64,000 nt of DNA from Scleromitrula shiraiana (GCA_028455995.1 JABELC010000003.1:248001-312000), one strand, 5' to 3'. Numbered from the stretch's first letter, positions 32,619 through 46,039 are shown. Numbers and translations: made by a program. Notes: a model not told the origin generated them from the sequence alone.

Positions 32619-35241
32619 ATGGGGCGCCTTAAGCAAATTTTCAAAAAGAAAGGAAGGGTTGGATTAGGAACGCACACGCAGAAAATGTCAGGTTCTAGTA
32701 AAACCTCGGTCACGACTACGAGAGAAGTCTTCCTTGCGCCGGCTAAACATGGCCTTTTTCTTCTAAATCCTATCATCGATTCATCATCGATCGGAGATTC
32801 ATCTGCGACTGGCGATGACGATGACGATGACGATACTCATGCATTAGACATCGTTGCTCTTCATGGTTTTAATGGAGATATTTACGAGACATGGACGCAT
32901 TTGGAGAATGATCAATTATGGCTTAGGGACTTTCTTCCGAAAGCACTCCCTGGGCTAGTTATCAAACAAGTACTTTTTCTTCAATGGTCTCTCATCAATG
33001 TTCTGAACTGTACTCTATAAGCACTTATTACCGCATCGATGAATGGTAGCCAATTTAATGATATTAGGACCTCAGTCTCTGGAATTCTTTTTCTTGGTAC
33101 ACAACATCGAGGATCAAATGCCACATCATTCCCACTTGTTCTAGCAGGCATAGCCAACCTCACTCTAACTGGCTCTGTAAGATTTACAGGTAAAGAAAGG
33201 TCAGACCTTATCGAGGTGCTCAAGAGGGGATCAAATGTTCTTCGTGACATATCGATCGGCTTTACAACTGCATGGCAGATGTCAAGATTGCTTCTTTCAT
33301 TGAGCAAAACATTACTTCACCAGCAAAATCTAGAGTATGCGTTTTTTTGGTTTGTATTTTTCGGCAGCTGATTTAGAATGGATTTGGTACTCTCGCACTC
33401 TCAAAATATTGCTAATATCATCTGAGATTGTTGACGATTTCAGCGGAGTTCTGGGCGTACCAAATGAAATCATTGTACCCATGCCAGGCTGTGATCATCG
33501 TGGAGTATGTCGATTTAGTGATGAGGCGGATCAAAATTACAAAATAGTGTTAGGTGTGATTCGGGAATGGACAGACGAAATGAAAACCTATAAGCTTAGG
33601 ATTGTCTAGTCGAGATAAATTAGCAGACAAACCAAATAAATCAACGAAACATGTTTTGAGCTCAATTCGGGAGATATTGGTGAGCAACCTTTGTTTGATC
33701 TATCAATATCAAATATGCATACCCAGACCTTTCCCAAAATGGATCAACGTGAAGTACAGACCAATACTGCATGCGAAGACACTTGCGAGTGGATTTTGGA
33801 TCACTCATTCTTTCTACAATGACTAAATCAGGAAAATGGACTGCTGATCACAGGAAATCCTGCTACAGGAAAGTAAACATTGATGGCTTTTTATCTCAAA
33901 GGCTAAAGCAAATTTCTACTTTGGAGCTGGCTTTAGATTTTTTTTCTTCCATGGACGAGACCAAGAGCTTCAAAAGAATTCCATAGAGATGTTTCGTACG
34001 TTGTTGCATCAGCTTATTATGCAATCACGCTGAGCGCGGTTATTAACAGAAATGCATGCCATCATATCCATTTCTTGACTATGCTCGCAAGTTTACGTTA
34101 AGTCATGCAAGAACAGTTGAAAAGTATGAAATCGATTTGCAATCCGCGATCAGAGATTTTGAGAGCCCCGAAGACACCATTTCGGTAGGGTATAAAGCAT
34201 GTTATATTCCGTTCAGAAGTTGTCTCGGAAGAAGACTAATAAGCTCAAACTTTGAGTATACTCTTGATTCAAAGAACTGCTGTATACCCACAAGTGAACC
34301 TTTGTTATTTCTATTATCGCGATTCGATGATTTGAGCGCCATTAGATACCTTCTTAAAGAGGGCATCTCTGTCAATTCAGAAGATGAGCAAGACACTCAA
34401 GCATTACACATCGCTGCCGAGTGTGGAAGTATCCATGTGATTGACGTTCTCTTAGAACATGGAGCAGACATAAACGCATTAAGCCAAGACTTCGATACTC
34501 CTATAGCTATGGCTGTGTCCAGAAATTGTGAGGATATTGTCATACATTTGATTGAGAAAGGAGCAAATCTTGAATTATCTACAAAATAGGGTAGCCTCGA
34601 TAAACCTTGGTGTAGACACAATTTGCATCCATTTTACGGAGGTAATCCTTTGCAAATATCAAGCCTGCAACACCGAAGATCTTGAGATCATAAAGACTTT
34701 ACTCAATCACGGGGCTGACATGAATTCTCAAGGGGAAGGCCAGTGCAGTCCATTTGACCTAGTCATCTTTACGGACCGCGTAGAAGAATTTTAAATCTTG
34801 TGTGATTATGGGGTAAACACCGGTGTGGAAGGAGGATACTTTCTAAGAGTTGTCGTGGAAGCTGCACAAAATGCATCATTGGATATCGTTCAATTTCTTC
34901 TAGACAAAAAGTCCTCTCTAAAAGACCAAGAAGGTTTGAACCAGGCTCTCTATGCAGGGATTTTCTTCCAATCACTCGCTCGAAAGAGAGAGTAGGGGTG
35001 GAGACTTTGGGAAAGAAAGGTGAAGGTTATCAAACTATTACTAGAAAGAGGAGCAAATGTTAACTACCGAGATCCTGATGAGAGAACTATTCTTCAGGCT
35101 ACAATGAGTGCCTAATCTTCTCTGTACCATCCTAAGTTCAAGCGAGAGATAAAGATACTTTTGAAGTATGGGGCGATGGACTTTGGGAAAGGTTCTTGGC
35201 GGGAGGCATATTCAGAACAAAGTGATTCAGATGAAAACTAA
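32619..35241 (+). pseudogene. Decayed NLR-like gene: alpha/beta hydrolase, P-loop NTPase, ankyrin remains
   Basis: Fragments in changing frames match the common fungal architecture of an N-terminal serine-esterase-like domain, a NACHT-type NTPase and ankyrin repeats. 32619-32970 codes for a basic start and IVALHGFNGDIYETWTH. After a possible intron, 33016-33290 continues with SVSGILFLGTQHRGSNATSF; the intervening segment with the G-H-S-L-G-G nucleophile elbow is missing. 33420-33610 gives DDFSGVLGVPNEIIVPMPGC. At about 33780-33955 a frame with stops reads EDTCEWILDHSFFLQ, stop, LNQENGLLITGNPATGK, stop, TLMAFYLKG. Ankyrin-like fragments cover 34317-35115 (ALHIAAECGSIHVIDVLLEH, LLNHGADMNSQGEG, LLERGANVNYRD), with frameshifts near 34586-34680 and stops at 34586, 34793, 34993 and 35113. 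The whole cannot make one intact protein. Confidence 0.8.
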
Positions 35242-37114
35242 TTGAAATTAGAGACCCGTAAACTAATAGGACCTTATTGGATCATTGGAGGGAAAGTGAT
35301 TATTGGGTGCATAGTCAACTGAGAGACAAGTAGATAGTAATGAAGAATGGTTGACATATGGAGCTTGAACTACTGATAGAAAAAACTAGGATGGGATGGA
35401 CTAAATATTACTCTACATAATATTCTTACATTCGAATTTACAAACTGAAGTGAATCAAAAGATTGAAAGTCATTGTAGGATACTCACAACACAAACCATA
35501 GTTCGAGTGACGACGCTCCAGCTCTAAATCACTGAACACCTCTAACTTGATACTGTATTCACTAGCACAGTGAACACACCACCAACATTCACTTAACTAC
35601 ACACATCAGACGAGATGCTAAAGCAGTTTTGTTGCATATCTGAAAAGGTCTGCAGCCCTGTCCGGGGCTCGAGACCCTGTGGAAATAGTGGGCTGTTGCA
35701 CCTGAAGTTGATTGGATTATGCTAATTATACGCAAATTAAGTCATCATATCGACATTCTCGACTCAAATAGTCAAATTCTTATCTCCTCCACCCATCACC
35801 ACTAATAATACTCCATCAAATGCAACACCATATTCTTCACTATCATCACATCAACGCCATATCAACCCAATAGCCACAACCCTCAAGATCAAACCAAACA
35901 CCCACGTAATACCAGAATTGAAATATTCAATGACCTCAATATCAACAAAAAAGAGGGTGGGAGGGAACACATAGGTAAGACAATATGTCCGCCCCGTGTA
36001 ACATAACGCATCTCGGAAGTCCGAGAATCTCGATCGAAACGGAACTTAATGGATGTTTTATACATAGGGCTGGTGCGTTGTCATAGAAATGACCATGTGT
36101 CGTACGAGGAAACAGGTATTGAAGCTTACCTAGGTATTCGATGATTGAGTGATGGGATGGAAGGGGTTGGGGATATCTATGCTTGAAGGATTATTGATGA
36201 TATGTAGATTATTGATGATATGTAGAGATATGGAAGTTTACCTACATGTATTAATGATATGAGGAGTATATATGAGATCTATAACTATTTATTATTCTGA
36301 CCTACTAGATCTATATCTATAATTCATCCATTTATTTGTATTTCAATTATTCTATCCTATCTCATACTACACCACACCATATTACATCACTCTCCTATCT
36401 TCATCTGTTCATCATTAGAGATGTACCACCCTACAAACCATCTACCATTTCACCATCTCTCCTACCCTCGATGAATCCAATCAACAATAAAGATAAATAT
36501 ATCACATGATCCCTTCCAGCGTCCCATTCCCCCCCTAAAAAGATATACCCCCAACTAAAACTCCCTCACTATCCCTCACTATCCCTCACTATCCCTCACT
36601 ATCCCTCTCAAACCCTAAACCCCTAATTGAACAAACCCAATCCACCCTCAAGTCCCAACACATCAAAACCCAACATCCAAACCAAAGTCAAAATAAGGTT
36701 ATAAACTACCATCCCACCCAACTCCAACGTACCGGTCTGCCGTCCCATCCCACAGTAGTGCCAAACTAAACCGCACCGCCGATCAAGCCATCGCGATGCC
36801 GATCAACTAAAACCCACATGCACATACACACGAACATTAATCTCAACATTCCGTCTCTCTAGCTGCAATTCCGATCAATTGGATATATGAATAATAGTAC
36901 CCGACCGATCCGAGGATAAATAAACACGAGGATAGGGATCGGATGGTTGGATGCGTATGTATAGGTTATGTATATGCGATGTTAATATTGCATTGCATTA
37001 CGTTGACATCTATTTGATTCGATTTCGTGAGATAGCAACGTGGGAAGGGTTGGGTGTGGAGATCTTCTTTTGCTGCATGATGGGATGGATGATCATGGAT
37101 CTGATGCAAATGGG

Positions 37115-37256
37115 CGGGAAGATGGGAAGATGGGAAGATGGGAAGATGGGAAGATGGGAAGATGGGAAGATGGGAAGATGGGAAGATGGGAAGATGGGAA
37201 GATGGGAAGATGGGAAGATGGGAAGATGGGAAGACGGGAAGACGGGAAGACGGAAA
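37115..37256. repeat. 8-bp tandem repeat (GGGAAGAT unit)
   Basis: About 17 head-to-tail copies; the last three carry AC in place of AT (GGGAAGAC). The array stays open in several frames on both strands, which explains the overlapping apparent ORFs. Confidence 0.95.
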
Positions 37257-39378
37257 GAAGGGGGGAGATGCATGAGATGATATGTACATCACATGTAACC
37301 GAACAGCAAGCAATATTTGAAATAGGATATATATTATATTCCATGATGCAAAGAATAATCATGTATGAGATAATTAGACAATTATCCAACACGACCGTCT
37401 GCACTTTACAATCTCAATAATATTCGTCTACAGCATGCACGTAAATAAATATTCATGCAAACTAGCATCAAATACCAAATACATCTAAACAATACAACCA
37501 AGGAGATGAAGAAAGAGGCTTGGTTGAGCAGAGCAGAGCAGAGCAGAACAGTCTTCGCCGCAGCCAAGTAGATATCTAATAAGAGTGAGGCGAAGTAGAT
37601 TTGAGCGCGTCCGGACATCTACGTGATTGTGAACCTCGCCCGTATAACCATCTGAGAAAACCACCAGGACCGTAAGATAGAACGAGGGCAATTTAGATAT
37701 ATTGAAGAATACGATGATGGGAAAATTTTGAACTGATGATAGGGAGCGGTAAGGGGAGGGGATTGAATGTGGAAATGGGAGTGATGGGTTGGGTATTGTG
37801 GTGTATAGATGAATGAGTAATTCTGAATGGAGAAATTTATATCTATAGATAGCATGCGGATCCAATACAATCTACTCGAGTAGTTGGATTGGATTGAACT
37901 CGGGACCCGGTTTTTATCTCACTCACTCAGCTCGGTTCTGGTTTGGTTCTTGTATGTATGTATGTATGTATGTATGTATGTACAATTATCATGCTCGTAT
38001 GCTCAGTAAAAGGTAGTGCGTGGTGTAAGCGCGGACTTCGGAGTCCGAGTTCTTGGGTGTGGATAGGGATGGGGATGAGGAGAGAGTGATGACAGACAAC
38101 CTCGGAAAGTACATGTGATAATGGATGGTATTATGAAGGTTATTTATTGGTTGATTCGATGAATGAATGAATGAATGAATGAATGAATGGTAGAATGATA
38201 GAGTTAATTAGTAGAAGAAAAGGAGTGGAAGATAAGCTGGGAGATGTAAGTAAAATAGAACTAGATACAAACAACTAGAATGCCAAGTTTCATATATTAA
38301 ACCATTCTAGAGATCAACTTCATCTATAGATCAATAGATATACCGATGAGTTCTTATCCGACTTGGTATCTTATCATCTATACCATCAATACCACCGGAG
38401 TAATCAATAAATCGTATGGATAAAGAAACATCTCTACTTATCTACTTACAAGATATCTCCATTCCGAATATCGATCACATCACATCACAGCACAGCACAT
38501 CATATCTCACCCAGAGAATATCAACAGTACGATATCTCACCTCGTATACAGATCTAATCATCTCCCCTCTCACTATCTATGTATCTATCCATCTCCACCT
38601 ATCTATCATCCAATCCAATCCAATCCATTCGTAACATCCGTAACATCCGTAATCCCAAGCTACCCCCAATGCTCTAGCTATCAAAGCACAACATAGAGAT
38701 ATCAATCGATAGAGTATCATAGCACATCTATCTCGCATTAGATTAGTGACATCACATCTCGCACTTCGATTTACAGTACAACGTCAAATGTCAAACGTCA
38801 AATGTCCAACCTCAAACTTCAAACTTCACATCTCAAACTTCAAACCCCTAAAATACGAACAGTAAAACAATAAACGAAACATAAATTAAATGATATTGAA
38901 TTGAATTAAATCGAATTGAATTAAATCGAATTGAATTAAATCGAATTGAACCGATCCGATCCGATCCGGATTAATTGACCCGAATTGATTACCTAGTACC
39001 TTCGACCAAGTAGGATAATTTAAAATACCCGCGTATTACGAATCTACTATCCACGGGTATTTTATTAGAACTATATCCGCGTATCCCTTTCTTTCTTTCT
39101 TTCTTTTCCTTCTTTCTTTCCTTCCTTCCAGTCCACCAGCTTTCCAGTCCATCAATCCATAATCAATCCACCAACTGAACTAACTATCCGGAAATAAATC
39201 CCCGTATCCCCGATCCTCGTCCCATTATTGCTCTTCATAAATTTATACTTCTATACGAAATACATCCATATGAAATACATCCATACGAAATACGAAATAC
39301 CCCACGCTAACCATCAACCCCACATTCGTTGATTCAAAACGCGGATGCGGGTGGGTGCCGTCTGACATTATTATTATT

Positions 39379-39645
39379 ATTCTGTTTTATTCTATTTTAT
39401 TTTATTTTATTTTATTTTATTCTATTTTATTTTATTTTATTTTATTTTATTCTATTTTATTCTATTTTATTTTATTTTATTTTATTTATTTATTTATTTA
39501 TTCTATATTTTATTCTATTTTATTCTATTTTATTCTATTTTATTCTATTTTATTCTATTTTATTCTATTTTATTCTATTTTATTCTATTTTATTCTATTT
39601 TATTCTATTTTATTTTATTTTATTTTATTTTATTCTATTTTATTC
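39379..39645. repeat. Pentanucleotide TTTTA / TTCTA tandem array
   Basis: About 270 bp of TTTTA units interspersed with TTCTA units, interrupted by a TTTA run at about 39478-39500. The central part alternates TTCTA and TTTTA regularly as a 10-bp higher-order unit. Confidence 0.95.
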
Positions 39646-40006
39646 CTTCCTTCCTTCCTTACATACACACACACACCGCTAATACACGATATAATATAAT
39701 ATGATATGATGAGATAAAATAAGATGAAAGTAAGCGCAGCGGGGCTCACGATAATCGGTTATACTAGTGGTTTGGTTAGAATTGAGGGTTTTCGGGCTTC
39801 CCCAACGGAATTTTTTTGGCGGGGTTTCTGGGGGGGGGGGTTTGTGTTTGGCGATTGTACAATGTACATACACATGGATCTTGGATTGGATGCGTGATAT
39901 GAATAATATGTACAGATTCGCATCGATATCGATATCAATGTCGATATCAATGTCGTTTTCTTCTACCGTATATCTCGGCTTTAATAATGGATTGATTTTA
40001 ACGCTC

Positions 40007-40028
40007 ACTCGCTCGTGAGCGAGCGAGT
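40007..40028. other. Short perfect inverted repeat
   Basis: ACTCGCTCG and CGAGCGAGT flank a TGAG loop (9-bp stem, 4-nt loop). The hairpin is GC-rich in an otherwise AT-rich region. Direct AGTAACA/AATAACA words follow at 40061-40096. Role unknown. Confidence 0.7.
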
Positions 40029-42555
40029 AACGCCCTTTTATTGCATCAATCAATTACCTATAGTAACAGTTACAGTAACAATAACAGTAACAATAACTTC
40101 GCTCGTGCATTTCCCCAGACATGATGGCAATGATGAGCACATGAACACCTGGGCTTTATTGTGGTACCCGAGTAGGTAGGGAGAGATATGCATGCTTATA
40201 ACCCCTCTCTACATAACATACTACTCGTCTATTTCGCGAGTATCGACTGTAGTACGGTATTGGTATTGGTATTGGTATTGGTATTGGGATCATCAGCGAC
40301 TGTGTCTAGAGTCCTAGACATCTCATATCAAACAAAATATCCCGAGTAATCTCCTTTGGAATGAGGTTTTTATGTTTCGTGTTATATATATATATATATA
40401 TGTATATGCCTTTTCTGTTATTTAAGGAATAGTCCCGTTTGCGCCATTTACCATTTGGAAGGTCCTGTTTATGTAGATGGAATGGTATAGAGAAATCACT
40501 AGAGGAAAACAGATATAAACTAGCCGGCCGCGCTCAGATATGTAATGTACTCTCTGGCTGGTTAGATGATATATATTAGATTGTGGTACCGATCGATATA
40601 TTGATATGATATGATAAAATAAAATAAAATAAAATAAATATACTGAGGCTGATTGATCGTTATACGTACTATTTATTTATTCATTTATTTATTATGCATA
40701 TATAGTATTCATGCATGCGATTATAGAAAGATACGAAGATACGACCAAAAATCAAAAGTTTCATCCGTCGGTTCGTGAGTAAATGAGAGAGGGTTTGAGA
40801 TTCGAGGTGTATGATGAGTAGCTCGGGTACTTTCTTAACACAAAACAAGATACTGTAGAGATAGATAATAAGCTGGGGTAAACAAGATTTCCCCAGGGCT
40901 TATTTGAGAACGGACGGACGAAGTATGAGAGAGGAGGAGAAGGCAGACACGGGGTTGGGGTATAATAAGGGCAGCCAGACAGTCAGCCAGTCTTTAAGCG
41001 CATATATTCCGTTTCGTACACATACTCGTTCGTATCTCACTCTCACCATAATAATAATAATAATAGCAATAAAGCCCCGAATCTTCGGATCACTTTCCCT
41101 CTATCCTTTCCCCCCGCTTTCCTCCTCCCCCTGCCATAATACATACATACAATTAAATAAATACATACATACATACATACATAAATACATAAAGTAAGAA
41201 GGAAAAAAAAAAAGAAATACCACCCGACACCAACTCCAGTACTAGTATTTCCGTACTGTGCCCGCCTCTGCAAAAACCTCTCTCTCTACTAGTATTATCC
41301 ATCAGATAGATAGATATACGTACTCAACTCCCGAAGACTGATGACTCCACATGGATGGATCTATTATTTTTATTCTAATCAATCCGTCTCTCGCTTCCCC
41401 AGAATTTTCAGAACCTCCTTCTTTTTCCTTCTACGGCACTCACGGAATCCACTAGGTTCTGGCATTTGATCCACATCATCCATACAATTCACATCATCCA
41501 TACAATCCACATCCATCTACACCATCCTCCTCAACAGTTTTTCTTCACCTACTTCACAAACCGCGCTAAAGGCCCGCCAAAAAAAAAAACAAAAAAAAAA
41601 ACAAAAAAAAAAGTATTATTACATCAAAGGCTGGGCTAATAATTAATTTATTTATTTTATTTTAATTTCCCATATAATATTCCATAACGCTATTTTTTAT
41701 TATTTTTATTAAACGGGTAATTTTATTATTTCTGGTCATCATTGATTTCGATTTCGGCATTGATTCTTTTCTCTTTCACATAATACGGAAATGAAGTACT
41801 ATGCTATTCTCTCTTTAAACAAATCTCTCGAAAAATAAATCAAATCAAATCAGATCAAATAAATTACGTACTTGTTAGATATTGCGAGGAAAGGAAGAAA
41901 GAAAGAAGAGACGAATATTAATCACATCAAATCAATCAAAATCAGTGAGGCTGCGATGCGATAAACCATATCCACCCACATATATTGATCGCGATACTGT
42001 ACTCGCTTTGGTGTCAAAAAAAAAAAGAATCCACACACGAGCGAGCGAGGAAGCAATACACGAACGACACTTGGACCTTGTCTTTTGTTGGACCTTGTCT
42101 TTTGTTGGACCTTGTCTTTTGTCGGATCTCCTTGTCTTGTTGGACCTGCATCTGCATCTGCATTGGTATTTGTATCAATACCCTCGGATTGGATTTGTTG
42201 AATATATAGTCAATCCATGGATAAAACGTTTCCGAACCGAGACGAGAAATTTGTACCTACGAACGCTACGAACGGATTGGTACCTGGTTGTTGATCATTG
42301 AGGAAGGAAAAGGAAATTATCTTATATTTATACCTTCGTCGCATTTTTCTAATTTCCTATTTGTTTTTATTTTTCTCCTGAAATTGGTTTGGTTTGGTCT
42401 TGGAGAATTCCAATTGATAAGACATCAATTCACAATTCAAAACAAGAAAAATAAAATAAATAGTTCCAACCAACGAAACAAAATTGAACGGACAGACGAG
42501 CGAACCAACGATCAATACGAACATATAACGAACGATACGACTGATATAATTCTCA

Positions 42556-43996
42556 ATGGATCTTTCAAGAGAAGATGAATATTTCGAATGGGTGGATAAT
42601 GAAGATATAAATCATATAATTGATGTACCACCGAGAATAATTCGACAACCACAAATATCTTCACTGCAATTGCAATTTATCAATATGAATATGGAAATGG
42701 ACGACGAGGAGGACGAAATCGAATTCCCAACATATGATAATATCGGATCCAGTAGTCAAGATGTTGAGGATTTGGTCGATAGATATGACGAGCAAGTTGA
42801 ATATTATCTTCAATCACCTTCATTACAACCTCAATATATTGAAGATGATGATGCGATATGCGATAGTTCAACATTGATTTCTTCATCGTCATCGCCATTA
42901 GAGGAATCCTTAGAATCGAATGAACCTTGCGAAATCACGGAAACGGTAGATGATACGGCTGTTCAAGCTCAACCTTCACATCATGTTGATTATTTGGCGC
43001 ATGATTGGCCAGAGGAGGATTTATGGTCTTCGTGGAAATTTATCCATTCCAATCGTGGTACTTATGATAATAGTGAAAGATTGGAAAATGCTTCTTGGAG
43101 ATGTTGGGCAAAGATGAGATTAAATCTGAAAACTATTTCTCCGGATGTTGTTGAATGGTATGTACTTACATTATTATTCTTTGTTGACCATTTACTAATC
43201 TTCTTCAAGGCAAAAGGAACATGATACAACATGGTTGTATGGACCTTTACAAAAATCCGATATATCCTCATCGAAATCGAAATCCAATCCAAGAAGTAAT
43301 CTAACAAGATCAGTCTCATACATCGACGTAGACGTAAAACCGATCCTCAAAAGAAGAACACCATCAGATATAATCCTCCAAAGATCCTCATCAGCTATAA
43401 CCAACGAATTACTCTTCGAAGCCTCAACACCATCACTTATATCCGGTCGTTCATCACCTACATTTAATACCTCCCGAAAATGCGTCCGTTTCCACGATGA
43501 AGTCGAACAATTCATCGCGGTTAATACTCCCACATCACTTATCACCACTCATGATCAAAATCAAAACCAAGTCCAATTCTTAAGTAAGATCGAAGAATCT
43601 GCTATTATTGACGAACCGATCGTTGAATCTTCTTCCTCCTCTTCAAAAGAAAAAGAAGAATCCGCAAAATCAGAGTCGAAAATCGTGGCTAAACTCCCAA
43701 ATACAGCACTTAAATATGTCAATCCGATTAAGAATCTTACGAATGCGGTGCAGAATTTGAGATGCTCGTTAACGTCTTATGATTATTTTTGTCAGTCTCC
43801 TCAGAGTAGTGTTGAGTCGAGTGGTGGTGGTGGTGGTGGTAGTGGAGGTTATCAGATATCGTGGGGGATGGGGTTCGATAACGGGAGTGCGGGTGCGGGT
43901 GCGAGAGATAGGGATGATGAGGAGTGGGAATCTGAGATGATTGGGGTGGATTTTGTGGCGTCGGGGATGAGGGGGTTTAGGTTGGGGACTTATTAG
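42556..43996 (+). CDS. Reg1-like protein phosphatase 1 regulatory subunit
   Basis: Two exons, 42556-43157 and 43210-43996 (52-nt intron splitting a Trp codon), give 462 residues. The conserved fungal block spans the splice: VDYLAHDWPEEDLWSSWKFI, then SERLENASWRCWAKMRLNLK and, after the join, EWQKEHDTTWLYGPLQ. This is the domain shared by yeast Reg1-type proteins, which bring PP1 (Glc7) to Snf1 kinase in glucose repression. KPILKRRTPSDIIL follows. A PP1-docking RVxF-type motif lies in RKCVRFHDEVEQF (Val293 to Phe295). The N-terminal 130 residues and the region after 310 are acidic or Ser-rich and disordered, with a GGGGGGSGG run near the C terminus. The protein is shorter than yeast Reg1. The gene sits between 7.3 kb and 2.0 kb of gene-free DNA. 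Confidence 0.85.
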
Positions 43997-45499
43997 ATGG
44001 GGCGTTTGTTCCGTGTGGCGAACCGTCGGTTCGCTGAGGGGGTGTGATGGCGGAAAAGAGTCGTGGTTAATATATCTATGGCTGGATAGATGGTGATGGT
44101 GATGGTGATGGATTTGATCTTTAGCATTGGCGTTAATATTTGGTTTGGTTTGGTTTGGTTTGGTTTGGTCTGGTTTGGTTTGGTCTCTTGAATATCTGAA
44201 TGGATAAATAGAGGGAAAGATATCAGGAGTTTATCGTTTATCGTATATCGATTGATATGATGAATTCGATTCGATTCAATTCGATTCAATTCAATTCGAT
44301 TGGGTCGGTTTGGGCTTGCTTGATTGATACCTTTTTGTTAGAAACTTCATTTGGGGAGTGAGGAAGAAAGGGAGGAAGAAAGGAAGAAATAAATAAATAA
44401 ATAAATAAATGGTAGCAACAGAGGGGAAAAGAAGAGGAGAAAAGAAGAAGAAGAAGAAGAGGAGAAATATATGGATAGCTCTAGCTAAGTAACTAACTAG
44501 ATAACTAACTAACTAGATAGATAAATAAATAGATAGATAGAGAGAGATAGAGAGACTTAAAAATGAAAATGAAATTAAATCACTAGTAAATAAAATGATA
44601 TATAATACTTGGATTGAATTTATTTTTGATATGGATGAATGGATAAATTTAAAAGCAAAAATAAATCTCGAAATAAAGATAAATATAATAAATAAAATAA
44701 AAAATCAATCGATGGAAATAATATTCATATCATATATATTTCATATATCTTACTTATATCATATTTTATATCATATTTTATGTCCAGATAATGTGTCCAG
44801 ATAGTGTGAAGTGGCGAGATAGTGAAGTGGCGAGATAGTGAAGTGGCAAGATGACAGATGATGATGGGTATTCTGCTGTTTTTTTTATCATATTTATTTG
44901 GATATTGTGGGATGGGAAGGCGGTGGGTGGATGAGTTTTGGTGGGGTAATTTGATTGTTTGGTTGTTTGGTTGATTGGTAGGTTTTTATATGGTTGGTAT
45001 ATGTGGTTGGTGTATTTAATTTTTATACGCGAGTTAATGATTGTTGTTTTTGGGTATGGTTATGGTATGGTTTGGTTGGAATTTATGTGGGTGGTTGTGT
45101 ATGTGGAGGTGTGTATGTGGAGGTGTGGAGGTGGATTGGGGGATTAGTTTTGTTGATGTAGATATTAAAACTTTGTAGATTAATGTATGTATGTATGTAT
45201 GTATGTATTTTAGTCATTTTATAGTATGGTATAGTATAGTATAGTATAGTATAGTATAGTGTATTATAGTATAGTATAGTATAGTGTATTATAGTATAGT
45301 ATGGTATAGTATAGTATCATAGTATATTATAGTATATCATAAATCAATAAACATATAAGCGTAAAAGAGAGTAAAGAGATCATTGCATCATGATATCGTA
45401 GATGAAAAGAGCGATCGATTATTAGCAGTGGGTATTTGATAGCAGAGCGTGGAGCGTGAGGGCGCGTGTTGAGAGGATGTACAAGATAATATGTACAAG

Positions 45500-45534
<35 letters not shown>

Positions 45535-46039
45535 CAACGGTACTACAAATTAGTAGAGCGTAGATAATCAAATTAGAGCGTAAAGAGGAAAGTCACTAGA
45601 GGGTGGATAATGCGTATACGGTAAATAGTCAGTGTGTAGGGCGTATTGTATATATAGTCGATGGTTGGAATTAAGGTTTGTGTATGTGTGTGTGTGTGGA
45701 ACTCAATTCATGTGGGCGAGTGTAGATTTGTGGAGAGAGGCGGCGAGTGCGAATGGAAATGAAGATGAAGATGAATGAAGATGGAGATGTATGTTTTATT
45801 AAAATTTTCTCTTATCTACTGTGCTTATTTTTCATTTCATCTTTCTCTTTACCTTTTTATCCTTTTTAGTCGTCTAGTTATACTTATACCTATCGATTGC
45901 ATTTTATAAGAACAGGAAGGTATGGAAACGAGTAGTGTGAAACTAAAGATAGATGATTTTCTTGGTAGTTTGTATGAAATGAATGAATTCGCAACGGTCG
46001 TCTATTTCTCAGCTGGGGGTACTATGATCGTGGATCTAT
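43997..46039. other. 2-kb intergenic with many microsatellites
   Basis: Runs include GGTGAT (44090-44110), TTTGG (44141-44185), ATTCGATTCA (44258-44300), AAAT (44388-44410), ATGT (45186-45207), ATAGT (45222-45320), TA (45503-45530) and GT (45680-45696). No gene is supported. Confidence 0.6.
45222..45320. repeat. ATAGT pentanucleotide array
   Basis: Tandem ATAGT units with occasional GTATT and GTATC variants, about 20 copies. Confidence 0.9.

Larger units (their letters stand above)
35242..42555. other. 7.3-kb gene-free region rich in simple repeats
   Basis: No protein is supported; long frames here are translations of tandem repeats. Tracts include CCCTCACTAT (36565-36605), GGGAAGAT (37115-37256), ATGT (37952-37981), GAAT (38158-38187), TTAAATCGAATTGAA (38885-38950), TTTCT (39088-39125), TTTTA/TTCTA (39379-39645), ATTGGT (40256-40286), TA (40384-40401) and A-runs (41579-41612). 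Three GGACCTTGTCTTTTGTT-type copies lie at 42072-42122. The last kilobase is the promoter or leader of the Reg1-like gene. No tRNA was recognised. Confidence 0.6.

Noticed and set aside
36951..37420. Several overlapping ORFs on both strands (up to 126 codons)
   Set aside because: They are translations of the GGGAAGAT tandem repeat; no start context, domain or non-repeat sequence supports them.
39329..39699. 117-codon frame rich in Phe, Ile, Leu and Tyr
   Set aside because: A pure product of the TTTTA/TTCTA array.
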